64,000 bases of DNA, from contig JAJHZJ010000061.1 in NCBI GenBank assembly GCA_023548195.1, positions 9,678,378 to 9,742,377 on the forward strand, given 5' to 3'. This stretch comes from Bettongia penicillata ogilbyi. Taxonomy: Eukaryota; Chordata; Mammalia; Diprotodontia; Potoroidae. Both the position numbers and the translations under genes were made by a program. Shown here in pieces: positions 57,753 through 64,000 of this stretch. Each line of letters starts with the position of its first letter. The first letter of the stretch is position 1. The notes under the pieces were generated by a model. It was not told the DNA's origin, made no database searches, and saw nothing but the letters and a program-made list of their open reading frames with translations.

Positions 57753-57985
57753 TTCTTTGCTATTTTCTATATGTGTTCATTATGGAACTGGTATTTGGTG
57801 GGAAGGAAGTCAAGCCTTGTGGCCCCCTTTTCCTCTTTAATTATTAACAATTAAAGTAGAGCTTTAACCTGAAAACTACATGCCTTATGCTAACAAAATT
57901 AAGGGAGCAGATAGACAGAATTCTATCCCAGAATTCCCCCTACACCTCTGAGGAGAACAGAACGGTGAACTTCTGCCTTCCACCT
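57753..57985. repeat. Diverged tandem duplication, unit 2
   Basis: TTTGCTATTTTCTATATGTG, GGTATTTGGTGGGAAGGAAG, AAGGGAGCAG and ACAGAACGGTGAACTTC repeat unit 1 with many substitutions. Confidence 0.8.
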
Positions 57986-58439
57986 CCTGCATCCCTTCCT
58001 GGAAAAGAGTGAGGAGACAAAATGCTAGAGATATATCTGGCTTCCTTGTGAGCCAAATCAATCAAGACAGATTTCATTATGCACATATACAGTCAGAGTC
58101 CAGGTAGAGTCCTATAACAGGCCCCTGATGTTTTCTTGCTAAAGATTTAATTTCTTCCTTTCTTGACTAGCTAGTTTTTACATTTTATAAGATCAAAGAC
58201 TATACCATTTAGAGACAAATTAGTATTGTTTTCATTCTTAAACTTACCTTTTGATATGTAGGACTGAGTCTCAAACCAATTACCTTTACAGAGTGCATCT
58301 TGACTTGTGTCTGAATAGGTCTATGATTGCTCCAGGGAAGGTACTTCACCCAGGTACAATATGTGTGGTGTCAGGGGGTTGATGGGAGACAGACATATTA
58401 CAGTTGCCTTCCTACTTTGCAAATCCTAGCTGCCTCTCC
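57986..58439. other. No recognised gene or repeat
   Basis: No coding frame or known element. Confidence 0.4.
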
Positions 58440-58869
58440 AGTATGTCAGCACAAATGTGACAAAATTGGAAAATGACAAATATTGGAGGAGTTGTAGGAA
58501 AACAGGTACACTAGTAGTCTGTTGGTAAAACTATTTGAATTTGCCCAGTTGTTCTGTAAAGAAATTTGGAACTATCCCTACAAGTTACTAAATTGCACAT
58601 ATCCCTTTGACCCAGTTTGACCACTAATACCTACAAAGAAGTCAAAGAATGAAGAAGAGAATATATGAACAAAACTGCTTATAGTCATTCTGTGGTAACC
58701 CAAAATTGGAAACTAAGGATATGTCCTCTAATTAGGGAATGGTGAAACAAATTTTGGCGTACAAATATAAAGGAATATTATTGTGCCATAAGAAATAATA
58801 AAATGATCAGTTTCAAAGGAAACTTGAGAAGTCTTCTGTGAAGTTATATGGAGTGGAAATAGAACAATT
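58440..58869 (+). mobile_element. Outer L1, ORF2 3' end, part 1
   Basis: AATGACAAATATTGGAGGAG, TTGGAACTATCCCTACAAG, GGAATGGTGAAACAAATTTTG and GGAATATTATTGTGCCATAAG are end-of-ORF2 text. It breaks at AGAACAATT (58861-58869) and resumes at 61816. Confidence 0.85.
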
Positions 58870-61806
58870 AATCTGACAGAGGATTCTGGAAAGATGGCAC
58901 AGTAGGTCAGAAAATTCCAAGCTCTCCAGATTTCCTCCACAAAAAAGACAATGTAGTGCCTCAGGGCAAACATAGAAAGGTAAAAGTTAACAGGATTTGA
59001 GATAGAATAATGGTCTTCCTGGGACAACCAGCTGAAGATCTGAAGTTTGGTCTCTGTGAAGTGTAAACACTGCCAGGCTAGTTCCACTGAAACAGCAAGT
59101 GGTGAGCTGTAGGACTAGCTGGGTTGGGAGATAGCCTTGGCACCAGCCACAGAAATTTTCACCTCCTGGACAGTATGGGGAGTCAGATGTCTGAGCAGGG
59201 AAGATTAAGGGAACCTCTGCTGATAAGGGACACCAGGTCCAGCTGTACTGCCAAGAAGCAACCCTGGGCAAGAAGGAACCAGCACATACCTGGTGAGTGC
59301 AGAGGCAGTGGAGCAGAGAAACTGCTGACTGAGGGTGCTTACAGGAGGACAGAGGTCTTAGTTTCTATTCCAGGCCAGAGAGAAGAGCTGAAGGGGGACC
59401 TGAGGCTAGAGACATAATCTTCCATACCCCAGGACTAAAGGTGATTACAATAACAAGGTACTATAAATGAAAGAAAAAAAGAACAGGCAAAAGAGAAAAA
59501 TCCAACTGTAGAAAGTTACTATGGGAATAGAGAAGACCAGGGTCCATCTTCAGAGGAGGACATAAAAGGGAAAAAAACATCTCTTCTAACCCAAAGAGTA
59601 ATGTCAGATGGTCACTTTAGAAGAAGAACTTCTAAAAACCAAATGAGAGAGATTGATGGGGAAAAAAAACAACCCCCCAAAAAAAAACAAATTATGAAAA
59701 GAAAATCAACCAACTAGAAAAGGAGATTCAGAATTTTAAGGAAGAAAATGACTCCTTGAAAATTAGAATTGGACAAGGGGAATTCAGTGATGTTATGAGA
59801 CCAAGAAATAACAAAATAGAATATAAAGAGTGAAAAAATAAAAGAGAAAGTGAACATCTCATAAGAAAAACAACTAATCTGGAGAACAGATCTAGAATAG
59901 AAAACTTAAGAATAATAGGACTACCTGAAAGCTACTATCAAAAAAGAATTTTGATACAATAATACAAGAAGTAATTAAAGAAAATTGTCCTGAAGTGTTA
60001 GAATAAGAAAGGAAAGTAGAAATAGGAAAAAAATTCACTGATCACCACCTGAAAGAGATCCTATGAGGAAAACCTATAAGAATATCATTGTCAAATTCTG
60101 AAACCCTGAGATCAATGATAAAATATTATGAGCAAGAAGAAAAAAAATAATTTAAATTTTGTGGTGCTACAGTTAGAATCACACAAGACCTAGCAGCAGC
60201 CACACTAGAAGACCACAGGTCTTGGAACACTATATATTGAAGAGCAAAAAAAACTGAGGTTGCAGCAAAAATATCGTACTCAGCAAAGTTAAGCATAATT
60301 CTGACCAAAAAAAAAATGGCTATTCAATGAATTGCTAGCCTTTCAGAATTTTGTTGCAAAAAGAAATGAATAGAAAATTTGACATACAAGATCCAAGGAA
60401 ATTATAAGGTAAATGTCAAAGACTAATTACAAGGGATTCAATAAGGACAGACTACTTTTTGTATGAGGAAATGTAAATTGTATATCTAAGGTTATTATTA
60501 GTAATTGGGTAGTTCAAAAGAAAGATTGTCATAGAGCTGAGTATGATAGGATTCAAAAAAGCAAACCATCTAGGAAAAGGTAAAAAGAATAATTATCTTA
60601 TACAAATGAGGTATAAGAGGAAGAAATGACATAGAGGAATTAGATGGGGGAGGAGAACTGGTAGTTCTGGAAATGTACTTTTGTCAGGAATGGGTTCAAG
60701 AGGGAACAACATACACACACACATATATCTAGAAGGGTATATAAATCTTCTAAATTCAGAAAGAAATAAGCATCCAAGGGTATAGGGAATGAGGAGAGGA
60801 TAAAGGAGGGATTTTAGGGTGGGGGGAAAATAAGAGAGGATCTTTGATGGGATGGTAGGTGGTAGGAGGGAAAGGCAGCATGTAGAAGTAAAGCAGAGGA
60901 GTGGAGAGATAGGAAATAAGAGATATACACAAATATAAGATAAAGTTCAGAAGTAGGATTTATTCATTAAAAAAAAAAAGCAGGGATAGTAATCATGATC
61001 TCAGACAAAGTTAAAGCTAAAACAGATTTAATCCAAAGAGCAAAATAGAAAAATTGCACTATATGTCAGCCATATTAATCAATATTGTTTTAGACTATTT
61101 AAAATAACTAGACAGTATAAGGTTGGAATATTGCTGTGGTGTAGGAAATGATGAGTTGGAGGATTTAGAAAAATATGGAAAGACTTGGACTTACTAAGTA
61201 AGATGTTATCCACCCTCAAAGAAACAGAGGACAAACAGGTATAATATGGTCTTGCATAGTTTCCATTCCAGGAAATAGATACATAGATGTATATGAATGT
61301 ATATGTCTATATATGAATATGATTATAGCTATTTAAATATTTGTATATGTATGTAAGTGTGTGTATGCGTGTGTATATGTATGAATATATGTTTGTGTAT
61401 ATATATGTATGTGTGTATATATATATGTATGTGTGTGTGTGTGTGTGTGTGTATCTGTATTTGCACTTGATTGTAGCCTTCTCGGGGGAGGGGAAGAGAG
61501 GAATGAGGGAAAAATGAACAAAGTAAAAAGTACACAGCAGAGAAAAAAAGAAAACTTAGAAGGATGCAAAGATAAAAAGATAAGATGGACAGCTTGGAAC
61601 ACAATGTGTAGTATTTATCTTTTTTTTGAAGTGAAAATGTATTGCTATATATTTTGAATCCTCTCACATTCTGTTGTGCATATAGCAATGCTTTCTTTTC
61701 TTTTCTTATTTTGTATTTAAGCTTATATTTATTTTTCTTTTCTTGTGTATTTAAATTTAAAATAAAAAGTAAAATAATAAAAATTTTTAAAAATGAAAAT
61801 TTTCAA
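58870..61806 (+). mobile_element. 5'-complete, internally deleted L1 inserted in an older L1
   Basis: The element starts near GAGGATTCTGGAAAGATGGC, an L1 5' end. It continues through a 5' UTR (to about 59460), an ORF1 remnant (AACTGTAGAAAGTTACTATGG; AATAATAGGACTACCTGAAAGC; ACAGTTAGAATCACACAAGACC; TCAGCAAAGTTAAGCATAATTC), a short ORF2-like block (ATCATGATCTCAGACAAAG, about 60985-61070) and then jumps to the 3' end (GGAATATTGCTGTGGTG onward). A TATG/TG microsatellite lies at 61270-61455. The total is about 2.9 kb, with most of ORF2 missing. AGAACAATT occurs on both sides (58861-58869, 61807-61815). All frames are broken. Confidence 0.75.
61270..61455. repeat. TATG/TG-rich microsatellite region
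   Basis: Interrupted TATATG and TGTG units within the inner L1 3' UTR, where this L1 type normally carries TATATG repeats. Confidence 0.88.
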
Positions 61807-61815
61807 AGAACAATT

Positions 61816-62130
61816 TGTTCAATGACAGCAATGTTATTAAGAAAAAAACTTTGAAAAACTTTAGACTTTTGACCAATGCAAATGATAAACCTCGAATATG
61901 AAATAATATGGATGAAATATACCACTGACAGAGGAGAGAAGAACTTATGCCCAAAGAGGCATACATTTTTGGACATAGCTAATGTGGGAATTTGTTTCTC
62001 CAGACTACCCATATATTGAGGGCTTAATTTTCAAATTTGTGTTTTTATTTGCTCAATGAGAAAGAGTAATGAGAGGGATGGATTAACAAAAAATGCTTCT
62101 TAATAGAAAAATTAAAAACAAACTAGCAAA
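61816..62130 (+). mobile_element. Outer L1 3' end, part 2
   Basis: AATGACAGCAATGTTATTAAG, ACTGACAGAGGAGAGAAG, GACATAGCTAATGTGGGAATTTG follow on from the break at 58869. Confidence 0.8.
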
Positions 62131-62734
62131 AAAAAGCACATGAGGTGATAACTTGGTCCATTACGATTCCAATATTCATTTAACTAAGATTAGTTAGAGA
62201 GACAAATAAACAATAGCACCATGTATGGTGCTGGGTACGGGAGCCACCCAGAGGGTTACCTGTATTGACTCCTCACGATAGTTCTGCCAAGGATAGAGAA
62301 CAGGTAGATTTCATCTGGTTACGAATTTTGTATATATGCTCATTTCTGGATCCCCCAGTTAATTAAAACAAATCTTTCTTTTTAAAATTATTACATAGTA
62401 AGCTGACAGAAAACATTCAGAGAATACTTGTGTGTGCTATGAAGAGGAGAGGTAAAGGGCGACCCTTTATTATGCTCTTCTAGCGTCAGGTTTACCAAAC
62501 CATTATGGGACATGGACTGATGAAGGGCATATTGCTTGTGCTCCAAGGTGTGGACCCTTATTGGTCATTGTCTTGCTATACCAACAAAAGAAGGAAAAGA
62601 ATATCCCTTTCCATTTCCTAGGTTATCAGGGAAGATGTAGTACTCCTAAAAGAATAAAATAAAAATAAAAAGTCATCAATGCAAAAAAAAAAAAAAAAAA
62701 GCAGAAGTAAAAGGAATTGAAGGATCAGAGGAAA
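62131..62734. other. Unassigned; ends in an A-tract
   Basis: The only feature is a run of 18 A at 62683-62700, preceded by AATAAAATAAAAATAAA. It may be the end of an unrecognised retroposed sequence. Confidence 0.4.
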
Positions 62735-62850
62735 ATCCAATCTATTCCCAGTCCTGCCAAGGTCACCTGTGTGACCTTGGGTATATCAGTTGATCTCTCT
62801 GGGCTACAGTTTCCTCATCTATAAAATAAGAGGCTTGAACTAGATGGACA
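62735..62850 (+). mobile_element. THER1/MIR-type SINE
   Basis: GTGTGACCTTGGGTATATCAG, TACAGTTTCCTCATCTATAA and GGCTTGAACTAGATGGAC. Confidence 0.85.
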
Positions 62851-62959
62851 AATGTGTCATGCTTCAGTCCTACGTTAGGAGGTTGATAGGAAGAAGAATG
62901 TCACACAGAGAAGAAAACGAATAAGACTCTTTGAAAACTTAGAACTAAAAATAAATAAG

Positions 62960-63485
62960 TACTTCTTCCTGATAAGGAGCAGAATTGCCTGAAACTGAAG
63001 TAGCCATAATGTGACTCTACAGGTGTTTTCAAGTGAGAGATCATACAGTCAGAGTCAGAGGAAGAGCAGGTGATGTAGATTGTCTGCTGAGAGATACTGA
63101 AGCTGTCAAACTGATATCAGTAGAAAAGTCTGTTGCCTTCCTGAGGTATTTATCCAGGATATAACGGAGGAGTTCCCAAGACTCACCAAACTAAATGACT
63201 ACTACGCAATTCTGGTCAGTGACATGACCATAAATGATGCTCACAGCAGGCACCTACGAAGCACAGATATAGATTATGAAGACCTGAACAGGAAAACCTT
63301 AACGGGAACAGGAGGTTTTTTCATCGTTGTTGATAATCAAGGGCAAGGATTTTAGAAGAGAAAGACTGATATGGGATGTGAACAGGTGGTTAAGAAAATG
63401 ATGTCTGAGAATGATCTTGAATATTTGGACCATTGCTTAAAGTACAGGAATCACATGCTCTTTGGCTGGAGATGGATTGCATTTT
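62960..63485 (+). pseudogene. CR1/L3 LINE ORF1 remnant with SGNH-type esterase domain
   Basis: CR1-lineage ORF1 proteins carry an SGNH hydrolase (esterase-like) domain. Its landmarks appear here in order, in shifted frames: a decayed nucleophile block AGDVDCLLRDTEA (63065 onward, family GDSLLRGTEA), then VCCLPEVFIQDI (about 63128-63160), DYYAILVSDMTINDA (63197-63241, family DYYPLLLFHVGTNDTA), an in-frame stop at 63353, and NDLEYLDHCLKYRNHMLFG (63412-63468). The GDS serine, GTND box and the final Asp-His pair are all altered, and at least two frameshifts or stops occur. It is therefore dead coding sequence of a LINE, not a host gene. The 117-residue frame 63371-63724 is half this domain and half antisense CR1/L3. 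Confidence 0.75.
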
Positions 63486-63487
63486 AC

Positions 63488-63722
63488 AGAATCACAGACT
63501 TTTCAGAGTTAAAAGGAACTGAGGAGTCAACTTATAACATAGCTGTCACCCAACTTCTCTTAAAGACCTCTAGTGAAGGGAAATCCACTACTTCTCAAGG
63601 CACTCCATTCTATTTTTGTACAACTATAATTGCTAGGAAGTTATTCTTGACACCAAACCCAAATTTATCTCTTTTCAACATCTACACAATGTTTCCGAAT
63701 TTCTGCCATTATAAAATCCAGT
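63488..63722 (-). mobile_element. CR1/L3-type LINE fragment, reverse orientation
   Basis: CAGAATCACAGACTTTTCAGAG, AAAGACCTCTAGTGAAGGG and TGCTAGGAAGTTATTCTTGAC match the block also seen at 7560-7945. Confidence 0.75.
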
Positions 63723-64000
63723 AAAAATATATCTTCTTACGGTCATGCAAATCTCATCAAAATGACATTAAATGGAAAATAAAGGAGAATGAAGAAAATT
63801 GTCTACGTATATCCACCAAACTAGAGAGATGGTTTAAAAAATAGCTACAATGTAGGGAGAACGATGGTGAAGCCACCTAGAAATTCTCAGGGAAAAAAAC
63901 TCAAGAAAAGTGGTAGCAAAAAAATTCACGGCCTTAACTGTCTACATGTATATTCACAAAGTATGGATAACAAATTAGAAAAAGAGAGAGCATTCCAATC
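63723..64000. other. No recognised gene or repeat
   Basis: AT-rich sequence to the window edge. Confidence 0.5.

Noticed and set aside
61329..61688. His-Thr repeat frames on the minus strand
   Set aside because: They are translations of a TG/TATG microsatellite in an L1 3' UTR.
63371..63724. 117-residue frame as a gene
   Set aside because: Its first third is a CR1/L3 ORF1 scrap and the rest is antisense CR1/L3.

Overview
The window reads as intergenic or intronic DNA from a marsupial (metatherian) nuclear genome. The main reason is the dominant SINE. It is a tRNA-derived element with a head of the type GGGCAGCTAGGTGG..AGTGGATAGAGCACTGGGCCTGGAGTCAGGAAGACCTGAGTTCAAAT, an internal GTGTGACCCTGGGCAAGTCACTTAACCC block and an AAATGGCAAACCACTCCAGTATCTTTGCC tail. 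I know this as a marsupial family. It lies beside marsupial-type L1 3' ends, L2, CR1/L3 and RTE-type LINE remains, MIR/THER1-type SINEs and long microsatellites. The species cannot be settled from the sequence alone. I found no intact host protein-coding gene, tRNA, rRNA or CRISPR array. Family names are from memory of consensus sequences, not from a search.

Layout. 0-2.5 kb: a SINE, then an old L1 3' end split by a younger, internally deleted L1 with a target-site duplication. 3-5.2 kb: an L2 end, a SINE, and a processed CCDC124 retropseudogene (4617-5182), the only recognisable host-gene sequence. 5.2-17 kb: CR1/L3, RTE and L2 remnants, a near-perfect inverted repeat (7795-7858 with 8911-8976), a twin-primed L1 carrying a nested SINE, and an RTE endonuclease remnant. 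17-21.3 kb: a long decayed L1. 21.5-27.6 kb: a dense SINE and microsatellite block. 27.7-31.6 kb: an L2 split by an RTE-like LINE that still shows its reverse-transcriptase boxes and a zinc-finger-like C-terminus. A second, opposite-strand copy of that LINE end follows at 32.4 kb. 33.9-35.9 kb: a repeated two-module sequence (A/B) that I cannot assign. 36-51 kb: sparse repeats, an L1 end inserted in a SINE, a CR1 reverse-transcriptase scrap and large polypurine/polypyrimidine tracts. 52-55.2 kb: an L2 split by an antisense L2. 57.5-58 kb: a diverged tandem duplication. 58.4-62.1 kb: an L1 interrupted by a 5'-complete but internally deleted L1. 62.9-63.7 kb: a decayed CR1/L3 ORF1 esterase (SGNH-type) domain, then an antisense CR1/L3 scrap.

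No genes act together here; the elements are inactive fossils. What the window mainly records is the order of retrotransposon insertions, seen in nested copies with target-site duplications. It also holds several local rearrangements (inverted copy, tandem modules) that known families do not explain. I did not find a credible new biological system.
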